Shown in pieces: positions 45,771 to 58,838 of a stretch of DNA of 64,000 nucleotides. Under the pieces are notes generated by a model, which was not told the origin of the DNA, ran no database searches, and worked only from the letters and a program-made list of their open reading frames with translations. Source of the DNA: Papio anubis. Lineage: Eukaryota > Chordata > Mammalia > Primates > Cercopithecidae. The position numbers and the translations under genes are program-made. The stretch covers positions 8,316,895 through 8,380,894 of the forward strand of contig NC_044981.1 in the NCBI RefSeq assembly GCF_008728515.1. Reading direction: 5' to 3'. The first letter of the stretch is position 1. The number at the start of each line of letters is the position of its first letter.

Positions 45771-46442
45771 AAGAAACTGCTAGACTATTTTCCAAAATGC
45801 TTATACCATTTTACATTCTCAGCAGCAGTAGATGAGAATTCTATTCACTTCCCATCCTAGCCGAAAGACTGGTCCAGTCTTTTTCATTTTAACTGTTTTA
45901 AAAGGCTTAGTAGTATCACACTGTGGTTTTAATTTGCAATTCTGTAATGTCTAATAATATTAAATACTTCCCATATGCTTGTTGACTTACTAAGCATCTT
46001 TTCATATGCTTTATTGACTTCTGTAGACCTTCTTTGGTGAAGCATTTATTCACATTTTTTGCCCATTTTAAAAAAATTGTTTTTATATCTTTAAGAGTTT
46101 TTCAACTGTTTTATTTCTTTTTAAACATTTTCTACAGTTAAGATGTAAAACCTAATGTTTTCATATATATTTACATAGTGAAATGATTACTTCAGTCAAG
46201 CATATTAACATATTTATAACCTCACATAGTAAGCTTTTTAAATTATCACATTTTGTGAATTCTTTATGTATTCTAGATCCAAGCCATTTTATCAGAAATG
46301 CAGCTTGCAAATATTTTACTCCATGCTGATGCTTGTTTTATCGTTCTTTTCATGATGTCTTTTGAAGAGAAGTTCTTAATTTTGGGGTATATAATATTAA
46401 TTGATTCATTTTTGATGGATCGTGCTTTTTGTGTCATAGCTA

Positions 46443-46522
46443 TTAGGTTGGTGCAAAAGTAATTGTGGTTTTGGCCATTACTTTCCATGGGAAAAACTGC
46501 AATTACTTTTGCACAAACCTAA
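46443..46522 (+). mobile_element. MADE1 mariner-derived element, miR-548-like hairpin
   Basis: An 80-base near-palindrome with TTAGGTTGGTGCAAAAGTAA and its complementary end, flanked by TA on both sides as for mariner elements. MADE1 copies gave rise to the miR-548 family. The 5' arm holds AAAAGTAATTGTGGTTTTGG, which matches the miR-548b-5p sequence I remember. Expression cannot be judged. Confidence 0.9.
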
Positions 46523-46670
46523 TAATGTATCTTTGCCTCAGTGTCACAAAGATATTTCCTATTTTACTTTAGAAGTTTTCAGTTTTAGGTTCTACATTTA
46601 GGTCTGTGATCCATTTTGAGTTAATTTTCACATATATTTTGAGGTCTTTAGTTCATCTTTGTTTTGGAAA

Positions 46671-49161
46671 GTTGTTTTCATTGGATTTTAACTTCTAGGA
46701 TGATGAATGTTTTTCATTCAATACTTTCATGATGTTGCTGCACTCTCCTCTTGCTTGCATTGTTTCCAATGAGAAATCTGCTATTAGGACACACTAAAGA
46801 TGAAAATTACTCTTTTGGAATTTTGTTGTTGTTCATCTATTTTCTGGACACAGATTGTGACCATTTGCCAACTGGAAGTATATGATTTTTAAAACAAGTG
46901 AAATGTAAATTCCTGTCTAAAAGTGATTGTTTGATATTTCCAGATGAATTCAATAGACTTGGTCTTCCAGAGATATAAAGAACTTCCAATTTTTGTTATA
47001 GTAGTTGATCCAGGACAATGTATCATAAATTCTAGAAACTTCATGTTGGTATCCTAGGAGACGATATTGCAGCAGAGATTAGATAGCCATTCTGAATCTT
47101 TGGAATAAAACAATTGCTACTTAGCAGAACCCAGGGTTAGACAAATCAGTCTTGTACCTATTTGAAAGGAAGAAGTATTAAAAGAAAACAAATGTTTATC
47201 AACAAATTTCATCTCAGATGCTGTTATGGAAATGCAAGTTTCAATTCATTTATATAATTGAATAAAGTAAAATTTATAGTTATTTTCAGAGCTTTCATTT
47301 GTCTATAACATATGTTAAATTTGTTATTTTAGATATTTTAAAATTGACTTAGTAATCAATACATTAAAATATTTTATTATAGTATTAGCCTGATATGTGG
47401 AAATCATACTTATTTTTGGTTAGTTGTAATTGCAGTTAAAGGCAGTTTGCTACATTTAATACTAGAAAGTATGCAAAAATCTAAAATCAACATGTGAAAT
47501 GCATTCAATTGTTTTTGCAAAGAAATTAATAGCATAACATATACATACATTAAATATACATAACATGTGTAAATAAATATATGAAATAATATTTATATAA
47601 TTGATATAAAACTGCTTTCAAAATATATTGTATTTTTGCATTTTAAAGAAACAAAGAGTCAAAGAACTTGTAAAGAATTTGTTCAATTTCTGTTTATAGC
47701 TAATACTGAACTAACTCATGACAGAAAGATAGGTGGAAATAACTATTTCTCTGTCCTCTGTACGCCAGAAAAAAAGTTTCTACCATTGAATAAATACGGT
47801 TAAATGAAGTCTGAAGAAGTATATGTTGCACCTATTTCTTTTAATCTTTTAAAGTATTTGAATGTAAGATTTAAAGACATAATTACTTAAGATTTAAAGC
47901 TAAAGTTCTTAAACATAAAGACAATAATCAATGACCAGAAAAGCAATCCAAAAAACCATAATGATAAATGCATAACTCTAGAAGAATATTAGCTCACTTT
48001 TTCATGAGTCTCTTATGTTACTAATGACTTAGCAATCCTAGTTTACTTTATTGTATTATTATAAGTCCTAAGATTCTTGTTATTTCTATACAGAGGAAGA
48101 GGAAAATACAAGAATTTTCCTTGTATTTTCTGAGAATGAGGTTTAATATGATGAAGGTTTTTCATGGCTTTTTGAATTAGTTTTTTTGAAAAACTTTGTC
48201 TTATAAGAAATTGTACTCAGCTTATGTTTATTATGCATTGTTACTTCTTTGAGTCATGTTTATTACATCTCTCAATTGCCAATATGGTTATTCCATATCA
48301 TAAAAATATACTGTCTTTCTATTGGAGTTGTTACTGAGTTATTGTTCATTTCAAAGGTATAATCAAGTTCATAAATTGCTAATATGACTATTGAATTTAA
48401 AGAAACAATCTTGTCTCTTTTCTCAATAATCCCTTTACCAACTCCCTTCCCCACCTCTGAAGTTCTTTGAATCACTTTTCATCACAATGAAATAATTTGT
48501 GACCATGGTTCAGCTGCCTTTAGTTGCTTTCATCACAGTAGTCTTTCCTAAAATAAGCTCTTTTGCATATATGCATATATATATGTGTGTGTGTGTACAC
48601 ATATCTTCTGTTTTTCTATTTTTACTCAGTGTGATTATTTTGATGTGATTTAGGTCTTAACAGTAATCTAACTTCTTTTAGAAATAGAATGGTCAGCTTA
48701 ACTCATATGGAAAAGAAATATTACTTTAGATGTCTTCTTATAACAGTAGCCTATTGGATTCATCAGGGAGGAAAAAAAGCCTGTCAGGACCAGCATAGCC
48801 TGAAGAAAAATAGTAGCATTTTGGTTTCTTCCACCTTAGCATGTCATGACGTAGAAAGAAGATAGTGTTATTTTTTACCCTTTAACAGAACTTGTGTGGT
48901 CTTAAGTTGATAAAAATAATGGAATAATAACAGTGTATTTTCCAGGCTTGTGACATAACAGGAGAAGTTTTAGTTACATGTGTGGCAGCATAAATAACTG
49001 AGGGACTGGGGAATGAGCCTGGCTGGCACCACCTAGACATTAGACACAAGCTCTATTTCTAAGAGCATGCTGCTAGATATAACCTCTGTGAAGAATACCT
49101 GATTCTGGGAGGATAGATGCTTCACTTTAACAAAAATTTTCATATTATCTTAAAGTCCATT
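46671..49161. other. AT-rich unassigned sequence
   Basis: About 2.5 kb with no gene, clear repeat or promoter-like feature. A short TATA/GT run lies at 48570-48600. Confidence 0.5.
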
Positions 49162-49461
49162 CTTTTTTTTTTTTTTTTTTTTGAGACTGATCTCACTCTG
49201 TCACCCGGGCTGGCATGCCTGGTGCCATGTCGACTCACTGCAACCTCTACCTCCTGGGCTTAAGGGATTCTCCTGCCTCAGCCTCCTGAATGGCTGAGAC
49301 TACAGGCATGTGCCACCATGTCTGGCTAATTTTTGTATTTTCAAATAGAGATGAAATTTCACCATGTTGGCCAGGCTGCTCTCTAACTCCTGACCTCAAA
49401 TGATCCACCCTCCTCGGTCTCCCAAAGTGCTGGGATTACAGGTGTGAGCCACCACACCCTG
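49162..49461 (-). mobile_element. Alu, minus strand
   Basis: Full Alu with a T20 tail; TTAAAG is seen on both sides. Confidence 0.95.
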
Positions 49462-50419
49462 TTAAAGGAGCTTTGAGAATACCAAGACTTGGGCACAAGC
49501 TGTGTCTTCTCATTTAAGATTGTTTGGGTGACAGTGTCCACTGATCTTTAACTATTATTATTGCTATTATCTCTGAGCCTGAATACTGTGTCATTCTTTC
49601 TTTAAAGCCAATTTGAGGTTCTAAATTACTGCAGTATTTTCAGTTGTGTGGAAGAGTAAGAGTTATTCATTGCAGTGCCAAACTTAGTCTTTTGCCACCT
49701 GATGGGAATTGACATGTGGTGTGCTCTAGTACTTACTTCCTACCTGTCACACATAGCATCAGAGATTTTAATTGCTTTCTTTGCATACATTTGAGGAGGG
49801 TAGTATATTTGAATAATCTAAGTAGCCAAGTTAGTTATGTATTGAATTAGCTGATTAAACCAGGTAATCCCTCTGAAATGTTTTTTTGTTAATGAGAAAG
49901 AAGGTGATAATGAAGATTCATCTTTGGTTCCAATCCAAGTATAGTATCCTGCTGGGATAATGGTTTTGCAGCAGCATAGTCTAACAGTTGGTTAGTTAAT
50001 AAGCTTTCAGCACCAAAGTGATTGTAAATAAACAGAATTGGACTTGTAGCTTTGAAATAATACTTATCACTAGCTATTGATATCTACTAACTTCTGTGTG
50101 AAACTGTATGTACACACACATATGCATATCACAGTATGGATATGTATGAGTGTTAAGTGCTTTAGGTATAAAGTTTGAGTTGTTGGAAAGGTCTTCATTC
50201 TGTGTAGTAGGTAATTGTTAGCAAGACACTGCTCAAAACACTGCTTAGATTAAATCTCACGCATATGCACGTGTGCTGTAGCTAATAGTATTAGTGATCT
50301 TCGATCAGTTTGTTAGGGAACAGTGTAGCAAAATGAATACTACCTGGAAATCCAGAGATCTAAATTCGAATGAAGGCTGTGCCATTGTCAAGCTTTATTA
50401 CTGTGAGAAGTAGCATCTT
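49462..50419. other. Unassigned sequence
   Basis: No gene or clear repeat. Confidence 0.5.
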
Positions 50420-50675
50420 CCTAAAGATCCCTCCCCTTTCCCCTTTGCCAAGTAGATTAACAGTTCCCTCTCTTGGGCCACCACAAAATTTTTGTAGTCA
50501 CATCTGTTTGCTTCTATTAGAGCAGTAATTATGGTGTTTTGCAGTGTTGGTACATTTCTCTGTCTCCCTCCTTTACTGGGATAGGAACTCTTCGAAGGCA
50601 GTGACCATGTTTTCTGTTTATTTTCACTGTCTTACCATATAGAGGGCAGTCAGTGAATATATGCTAAATGAACAG
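50420..50675 (+). repeat. L2 LINE fragment
   Basis: L2 3' phrases: GGGATAGGAACTCTTCGAAG, GCAGTGACCATGTTTTCTG, GGGCAGTCAGTGAATATATG. Confidence 0.6.
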
Positions 50676-51439
50676 ATTTGTATGTGAGAGCTAGAATAGA
50701 GTATCTTTAATGAATCAATGATTTCTGCTATAACTTGATATTTAGTAGGGGCAGTTATTTGATACAATTGATCTGTCATATATTTAGTTGAAAGAATGAC
50801 TTCTAAACCTCTCATTGGATTATGCTAGGTTACAAATTCCTAACATGACTGTGCTTGTAATGGACATCTGTGTGTTATTCCCTTAGTTTTTGACTTACTG
50901 AAAAATAATGATTCAGTCACATTCTGAATCTCAACAATAGAAGAAAGTGTATTTGTTCATGGCCTTATGAAACAAATACTACAATTTGAAGGTAATTTTG
51001 TTATACCTTTAAAAATGTATTTCTGATTATCAATCTCATCAAACCATTTATCATGTTAGTTACTGACATTGCTAAGATGAGCAATTATGTCATCATTTTA
51101 AATTGTTTGAAACTTCCAACCAAGATGTACATGCACAATCCAGTATGTGATGAAATATTTAAAGGCATGAAAATTAAAAAATAATTATATTTAATATAGA
51201 ACTGTAATTTTGAAACTTGAACACAAGGATTTTTACCTTATGTCCTCCATGTCTGTGTATATATAGGGATGAATCTTGGTCTGGATGTGAACCTTGGAAG
51301 ACAGTCAGCAATTTGGGGACTGAATTCAATACTTGGATTATTTCATTTTCCCATGTACTTAATGGGCTATGCATCATACTACTGGTGAGAGAAAATGCAC
51401 CAGACATGTTTTATTCTGGCATGTGTGTGATTCTTGGTT
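50676..51439. other. Unassigned sequence
   Basis: No gene or clear repeat. Confidence 0.5.
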
Positions 51440-51960
51440 TAATTTCTTTATATTTTTTATTGTCTTATTTAAGTTTTAATGTTACTTATGATTATGAAAT
51501 ATATCCACACAATCAAGAGTTCAAAAGTTGCAAAAGCTTCTGTAAAGTTGATTACACACCCTTGGCCTTATTCATTCACTAACTTCCCCTCTTCTCAGGC
51601 AACTAATGTTGTTAACAGTATCTTAATGTAGTTCCAGCAATATTATATCCATAATAGTTACATCCACACACAAACATCTATTTTCTTCTTTTAAAAAACT
51701 TAAAATAGTAACATAATACATGATTTTCTGCATCTGCCTTTTAAATCTAATGATATATATTAGAGATTTCTTAGATTTTATAGCTGAAAAAACTAGATTC
51801 AGCCAAAACAGAGGATTAGGCTGTATAAAATATATGACTTTTTGGTGGCCTATTCATATATATTTGTATTTATAGCTCTTATTCTTACATTTATATTTTG
51901 TTCACATAAATTTATATCTGTATATTTTTTGGTCTATTTAATCATCATGCATTTAGTCAT
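51440..51960 (-). repeat. Possible old L1M fragment
   Basis: Weak match to reverse L1M sequence (CAGGCAACTAATGTTGTTAA; CATCTGCCTTTTAAATC). Confidence 0.4.
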
Positions 51961-52787
51961 ATTCAGTGTAATTCAGTATAATCAACTTTTCCTTTCAAAT
52001 TGATTGTGGGGAAGGGAAGCAAAGGCCAAGTGTTTGTAGGCATGGTGTAATCTTAAACTTTAGGCTTCCAAACCCAAATTTCTATTCAGAACAGAATGAC
52101 TATGTTATTCTAGGATCCAGAAATTATAACGTAGTGAAGAGTCATTGAAAGAAATGAGCATGCGATTATTGTCCTCAAGTAATTTAATGTTTATTGGGTA
52201 AAAAGGAATTAGACTTATGTGCCTCTGGAAGGCATAGCTAGAACTAAACTGAAGTATGGAATACATAATTTCTTGTTCCCCTGACTTTAAGCATAGTAAT
52301 TTTCCAAAATGGAATGGGTTGTCTCATGAAGTACAGAGCAGACATGAGAATAGTCACTTTTCTGAGATCTTATTATACAAGGGATCCCTGTATCATAGAA
52401 GTGAACTAGATAACCATTTAAGGTTCTCAACCCTCAGACACCCTACTCCAGACCTGTGCTCCGTATCAGGCCTTGCCAAACCTTGGGGCTATTAATGGCT
52501 AAAACTGCTCCTCCTTGGTCATGCAATTCCCTATAGAAGGAGCAGTACAGAGCGAGCACCCATGTCAATAGCTACTTACACCTGTAGGCTGAGGTGAATG
52601 GTTACATACCAACAATAAGTAGAACAGAAATAAAAGTGTATGAAGCATTTCAGACCCAAACAGTGTCATTTCTTGCTGAAGGAAACAGTCCAAGCAGAAA
52701 CAATTTTCCCCATTAAGAGCACATAGCTGTATATGTCAATCTTAATGCGTACAGAGTGAGTAGTAGGACAAGAAAGTCAAGAGTGAC
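51961..52787. other. Unassigned sequence
   Basis: No gene or clear repeat. Confidence 0.5.
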
Positions 52788-53748
52788 TGGTTTCTTTTCA
52801 GCTTTTATTTTAGATACAGGGGGTACATGTGCAGGTTTGTTACATGTATATATTGTACCCAGGTAGTGAGCATAGTACCCAAGAGGTAGTTTTTCAATCC
52901 ACATCTCCCCCACTCTAGTAATCCGCAGTGTGTTTTATTCCCATTTTTATGATGTGCTCAATATTTAGCTCCTACATACAAGTGGCAACATGTGGTATTT
53001 GGTTTTCTGTTCCAGCATTAATTGGCTTAGGATTATGACCTCCAGCTCCATCTATGTCGTTGCAAAGGATATGATTTTGTTCTTTTTTATGTCTACATGA
53101 AATTCCATTATGTATATGTACCACATTTTCTTTATGTAACCCACCATTGATGGGCACCTGGACTGATTCCATGTCTTTGCTATTGTGGGTAGCTGACTAT
53201 GAACATACAAGTGCGTATATCTTTTTGGTATAATGGTCTAATTTTCCTTGGGTTTATGCTCAGCAATGGGATTGCTGGGTCTGATGGTAGCTCTATTTTA
53301 AGTTGCTTGAGAAATCTCCAAGCTGCTTCCCACAATGGTTGAACTGATCTATGTCCCCACTAACTGTATAAGCATTCCCTTTTCTCCACAGGCATGCCAG
53401 CATGTGTTGTTTTTTAACTTTTTAGTAATAGCCATTCTAACTGGTGTGAGTAGGTATCTCATTGTGGTTTTAGTTTGTACTTGTCTGATGATTAGTGATG
53501 ATGAGCATTTTTTCATCTGTTTGTGGTTGCTTGTATGTTTTATTTTGAGAAGTGACTGTTACATCCTTTGCCCATTTTCTTAATGGGGCTATTTGGTTTT
53601 TGCTGGTTGATCTGTTTAAGTTCCTTATAGATTCTTATTATTAGACCTTTGTTGGATATGTAGTTTGTGAATATTTTCTCCCATTCTGTAGGTTGTCTCT
53701 TTGTCTGTTGATAGTTTCTTTTGGCTGTACAGAAGCTCTTTAGTTCAA

Positions 53749-54743
53749 TTAAATCCCACTTATCAATGTTTGGTTGGTTTTTTTCGCAATTGCTTTTGGG
53801 GACTTAGTCAAAAGTTCTTTGCTAAGTCCTATGCTGAGAAGGGCATTTCCTAGGTTTTCTTCTAGGGATTTTATAGTTTGAGGTCTTATATTTAAATCTT
53901 CAATACATTTTGAGTTAATTTTTGTATATAGTGACATGTATGGGTCCAGTTTCATTCTTCTGCATATTTCTAGCCAGTTATTCTAGCACCATTTATTAAA
54001 TACAAATTCCTTTCCATAGTGCTTGTTTTGGTTGACCTTGTTGAAGATCAGATGGCTATAGGTGTACAACTTTATTTCTGAGTTCCCTATTCTGTTTCAT
54101 TGGTCTATGGGTCTGTTTCATTGGTCTATGGGTCTGTTTTTGTACAAGTACCAATTTTTTTGTACAAGACCCATTGGTCTATGGGTCTGTTTTGTACAAG
54201 TTTGGTTCTGTAGTCTTGTAGTATAGTTTGAAGTCAGATAGTGTGATACCTTTGGCTTTGTTATTTTTGCTTAGGATTGCTTTGGCTATTCAGCCTCCTT
54301 TTTGTTTCCATTTGGGGATAGTTTTTTTCTAAAATCTATGAAGAATGACAATTGGTAGTTTAATGGGAAGAGCATTGAATCTGTAAATTGCTTTGGGCAG
54401 TATGGCTATTTTAACAATATTGATTCTTCCCATCTATGAGCATGGAATGTTTTTACATTTACCTGTGTTGTCTCTGATTTCTATCAGCAATGTTTTGTAG
54501 TTCTCCTTGTAGAGATCTTTCACTTCCTTGGTTAGTCGTGTTCCTAGGCATTTAATTTTCTTTGTGGCTATTGTTAAGTGGGATTGTATTCTTGATTTGA
54601 CTCTCTGCCTGGACATTATTGGTGTATAGAAATGCTACTGATTTTTCTACATTGATTTTGTATCCTGAAACTTTATTAAAGTTGTTTGTCAGTTCTAAGA
54701 CTCTTCTGATGGAGTATTGAGGGTTTTCCAAGTATAGAATCAT
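53749..54743 (-). pseudogene. Old L1 ORF2 remnants
   Basis: Short open pieces (53749-53955, 54434-54616, 54552-54743) match ORF2 C-terminal and post-RT parts (LENPQYS..., KVSGYKINVEKS). Many stops and frameshifts lie between them. Confidence 0.8.
54098..54192. repeat. Local multiplication inside the L1
   Basis: CATTGGTCTATGGGTCTGTT occurs three times, starting at 54098, 54119 and 54172. The first two are in tandem (period 21). Copies of TTGTACAAG are scattered between. Confidence 0.9.
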
Positions 54744-55180
54744 GTTGTCAGTGAAGAGAGATAGTTTGATGACTTCTTTTCCTACTTGGATGCCTTTTAT
54801 TTATTTATCTTGCCTGATTTCTCTGACTAGGACTTCCAGTACTGTGTTTGAATAGGGGTAGAGAAAGTGGGCATATTTGTCTTGTTCCAGTTCTCAAGGG
54901 GAGTGGTTCTGGCATTTTCCCCATTCAGTATGATGCTGGCTGTGGGTTTGTCATAGTTGCCTCTTATTATTTTGAGGTGTGTTCCTTCAATGCCTAGTCT
55001 GTTGAGGGTTTTTATAATGAAGGGATGTTGAGTTTTATCAAAAGCTTTTAATACATCTATTGAGATGATTGTACAGTTTCTGCTTTTTTGTTTATGTGGT
55101 CAATCACATTTATTGATTTGTGTATGTTGAACCAACCTTGCAAACCAGACATAAAGCCTACTTGATCCTAGTGAACTCAC

Positions 55181-55507
55181 TTTTTTTTTTTTTTTTTTGG
55201 AAACAGGGTCTTGCTCTGTCGCCCAGCTTGGAGTGCAGTGGTGCAATTGCGACTTGCCTCAACCTCTGCCTCCTGGGCTCAAGTAATCGTCCTGCCTTCT
55301 GGGCTCAAGCGATCCTCCAACCTCAGCCTCCCGAGTAGCTGGGATAACAGGCACACATCACCACCCCCAGCTAATTTTTTGTAGTTTTAGTAGAGACAGG
55401 GTTTCACCATGTTGGCCAAGCTTGTCTTGAACACCTGACCTCAAGTGATGTGCCCACCTTGGCCTTCCAAAGTACTGGGATTACAGGCGTGAGCCACCAT
55501 GCCTGGT
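55181..55507 (-). mobile_element. Alu, minus strand, with internal duplication
   Basis: Alu in the L1. CTGGGCTCAAG and its surroundings occur twice (near 55274 and 55299), adding about 25 bases. Confidence 0.9.
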
Positions 55508-56334
55508 TGTGAATTAGCTTTTTGATGTGCTGCTAGATTCAGTTTGCTAGTATATTGTTGAGGTTTTTTGCATCTATGTTTGTCAGGGATATTGGCTTCA
55601 AGATTTTTTTTTTTTTTTTAAATTTTTGGTTTTTTTCATTGATAGATGAAAAAACAGATTGAAATTTGTTGAAATTTCAGATGAAATTTCATATTTTCAG
55701 ATGCAAATTGACAGATTTTAGCATGAGGGTGATACTGGCTTCATAGAATGAGTTAGGGAGGAGCCCCTCCTATTTGATTTTTTGGAATAGTTTTCGTAGG
55801 ATTGGTACCAGTTCTGTGTACGTCTTGTAGAATTTGGCTGTGAATCCATCTGTTCTAGGGCTTTTGTTGGCTGTTAGGTTTTTATTACTGATTCAATTTT
55901 GGAGTTCGTTATTGGTCTGTTCATGTTCTCACTTTCTCCCTTTTCAATCTTTAAAGGTTGTGTGTTTTCAAGAATTTATCCATTTCCTCTAGATTTTCTA
56001 ATTCGTGTGCATAGAGATATTCATAATAGTCTCCGAAGATCTTTTGTATTTCTGTGAGATCAGTCTTGTCATTTCTGATTGCACTTATTTGGATCTCCTC
56101 TGTTTTTTTCTTAGATAATCTAGTTGACAGTCTTTGAATCTTGTTTATTCTTTTAAATTACAAACTTAGTTTCATTGATCTTTTGTATGGACTTTTACAT
56201 CTCAATTTTGTGTAGTTCTTTTCTGATTCTGATTTTAGTTATTTCTTTTATTCTACTAGTGTTGGAATTGGTTTTTCTTTCTTTTTTTTTTTTTCCAGTT
56301 CCTTTAGATGTGATTTAGATCTAACTTTTTTTTT

Positions 56335-56622
56335 TTTTTTTTTGAGAAAGTCTCACTCTGTTGCCCAGGTTGGAGTGGAGTGGCGCACTCTTGGCTCACT
56401 GCAAACTCTGTCTCTTAGATTCAAGCGATTCTCCTGCCTCAGCCTTCTGAGTAGCTGGGATTTTAGGCACCCACTGCCATGCCCAGGTAATTTTTGTATT
56501 TCTAGTAGAGATGAGGTTTCACCATGTTGGCCAGACTGCTCTTGAACTCCTGACCTCAAATGATCAAACTGCCTCTGCCTTCCAAAGTGCTGGGATTACA
56601 GGCCTGAGCCACTATGCCCAGC
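56335..56622 (-). mobile_element. Alu, minus strand
   Basis: Full Alu in the L1 ORF2 region, T-rich tail at 56335. Confidence 0.95.
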
Positions 56623-57823
56623 CTCTTTCTGCTTCTTGATGAAGGTGTTTAGCACTAAATTTTCCTCTTAACGCTGCTTTAGCTGTACCCCAAATATACT
56701 GGTAAGTTGTATCTCAGTTTTCATTAATTTTAAATAATGTTTTATTTCTGCCTTGATTTCATTGTTCATCTTGTGTTTTATTCAGGAGAAGTTTGTTTAA
56801 CTTTCATGTTTTTGTGTAGTTTTGAGAGATCGTCTTGGTATTGATTTCTATTTTTATTGCACTAGTCCAAGAGTGTGCTTAGTATGATTTCAATTTTTTT
56901 GGAAGTCAAGACTTGCTTTATGACCAAGCATATGGTCAATCTTAGAATATGTTCTGTGTGCAGATGAGAAGAATATATTTTCTGTGGTTTTTATGGTGGA
57001 GTATTCTGTAGATGTCTATTAGGTCCAGTTGTTCAAGTGTCAGGTTTATGACCAGAATTTCTTTGTTAGTTTTCTGCCTCAATGATCTGTCCAATGCTGT
57101 CAAATAGTGTTAAAGTCCCCTATTATTATTATGTGGCTGGTTAAGTCTTTTCATAGGTCAAGAAGATCTTTTTTTATGAATCTCGGTGCTGCAGTGTTTG
57201 GTGGATATGTATTTAGGATAGTTAAGTCTTCTATTTGACTGGAACCCTTTATCATTTTGTAATGCTCTTCTTTGTGCTTCTTGATTGTTATTGATTTAAA
57301 GTCTGTTTTCTGCTTTTTTTTGTTGTTGTTGTTTGTTTGTTTTCTGTTTGCATGGTAGATCTTTCTCCATCCCTTTACTTTGGGTCTTGTGTTTTTATCT
57401 ACCTTGCCATCCTATGCCTTTGAAGTGGGACATTTAGACCATTTACATTCAGGATTAGTATTGATATGTGAGGTTTTGATTCTGTCATCATGTTGTTAGC
57501 TGGTTGTTTTGTAGACTTGGTTGTGTAATTGCTTTGTATTTTCTGTGGGCTATGTACTTGAGTATGTTTTTATGCTAGCAGGTATCAATCTTTCATTTCC
57601 ATGTTTAGCACTCCCTTAAGGACCTCTCGTAAGGTTGGTCTGGTGGCAATGAATTCCCTTAATGTTTGCTTTTCTGAGAAGAATTTTATTTCTCATTTGT
57701 GTATGGAGCTTAGTTTGGAGGGATATGAAATTCTTGGCTGGAATTTCTTTTCTTTGAGGATGTTTCCTTTCTGGCTTATAAAGCTTCTGCTGAGATGCCT
57801 GCTGATGGTTTCCTGAGAATTCT

Positions 57824-58121
57824 TTTTGTTTGTTTGTTTTGAGATTGAGTCTTTCTCTGTCGCCCATGCTGAGGTGCAGCTGCGCGATCTTGGCTCACTG
57901 CAAACTTTGCCTCCTGGGTTCAGGCAATCCTCCTGCCTCAGCCTCCCAAGAAGCTGGGATTACAGGCATGTGCCACCGTGCCCCGCTAATTTTTGTATTT
58001 TTAGTAGAGACAGGGTTTTGCCATGTTGCCCAGACTGGTCTCAAACCCCTGAGCTCAGGCAATCCACCTGCCTCGGCCTCCCAAAGTGTTGGGATTACAG
58101 GCATGAGCCACTGTGCCCGGC
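57824..58121 (-). mobile_element. Alu, minus strand
   Basis: Full Alu with a (GTTT)n tail; target duplication TGAGAATTCT (57814) / TGAGATTCT (58122). Confidence 0.95.
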
Positions 58122-58413
58122 TGAGATTCTCTTTATAAGTGACCTGACCTTTCTTTCTAGATACCTTTAAGATTTTCTCTTTTGCATTGACCTTGATGAA
58201 TCTTATGACTATGTATCTTGGGGATGGTCGTCTTGTACAGTAGCTCACAGGGATTCTCTGTATTTCTTGAATTTGTGTGTCCACCCCTCTAGTGAGACTG
58301 AGGAAATTTTCATGGACTATATCCTTAAATATGTTTGTCAAGTTGTTTACTCTCTCTTCTCTCTCAGATATGTCAATGAGTCGTATATTTGTCCTCTTTA
58401 CATAATCTCATAT

Positions 58414-58764
58414 TTATCGGAGGTTTTGTTCATTTGTTGAAATTCCTTTTTCTATATTTTTTTCTGACTGAGTTGACTTGAAGAGCTGGTTTTTGAGCTC
58501 TGAGATTCTTTTGTCAGTTTGGTCTATTCTGTCATTAATGTTTCTGACTGTATTATGACGTTTTTGTAGAGAATTCTTTAATTCCAGAAGTTCAGTTTGA
58601 TTGTTTCTTAAAATGACTATTTTACCTCTCAGGTCTTGAATCATTTTACTGGATTCCTTGGATTGTTTTTCAACTTTCTCCTGGGTCTCGATTAGCTTCC
58701 TTGCCATCCAGATTCTGAATTCTGTCTCTGTCATTACAATAATTTCAGTCTGGTTAACAACCAT
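58414..58764 (-). pseudogene. Old L1 ORF1 remnant, coiled-coil region
   Basis: An open stretch of about 116 codons matches the ORF1 trimerising coiled coil (EFRIWMARKLIE, later RIDQTDKRISEL). The RNA-binding half is lost. Confidence 0.8.
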
Positions 58765-58796
58765 TGCTGGGAGACTAGTTTGTTTGGAGGTAAGGG

Positions 58797-58838
58797 GACA
58801 CTCTGGCTTTTTAAGTGGCTGGAAAAAGCCAGAGTGTC
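58797..58838. repeat. Perfect 16-base inverted repeat, 10-base loop
   Basis: GACACTCTGGCTTTTT at 58797-58812 pairs exactly with 58823-58838. It lies at the start of the L1 ORF1 region. Confidence 0.95.

Larger units (their letters stand above)
45230..46670 (-). mobile_element. Old L1M 3' region
   Basis: Reverse L1M ORF2-end and 3' UTR phrases: GTGTTTGTGTGGACCTATGT, AATTTGCAATTCTG, TTGCCCATTTTAAAAAAATT. It is interrupted by an Alu (45455-45770) and a MADE1 (46443-46522). Confidence 0.75.

Noticed and set aside
51217..51582. A 121-codon plus-strand open frame
   Set aside because: It has no recognisable domain or promoter context and partly overlaps L1M-like sequence.
57826..58341. Open frames of 100-148 codons near 58 kb
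   Set aside because: They are translations of an Alu and L1 sequence, a common artefact.
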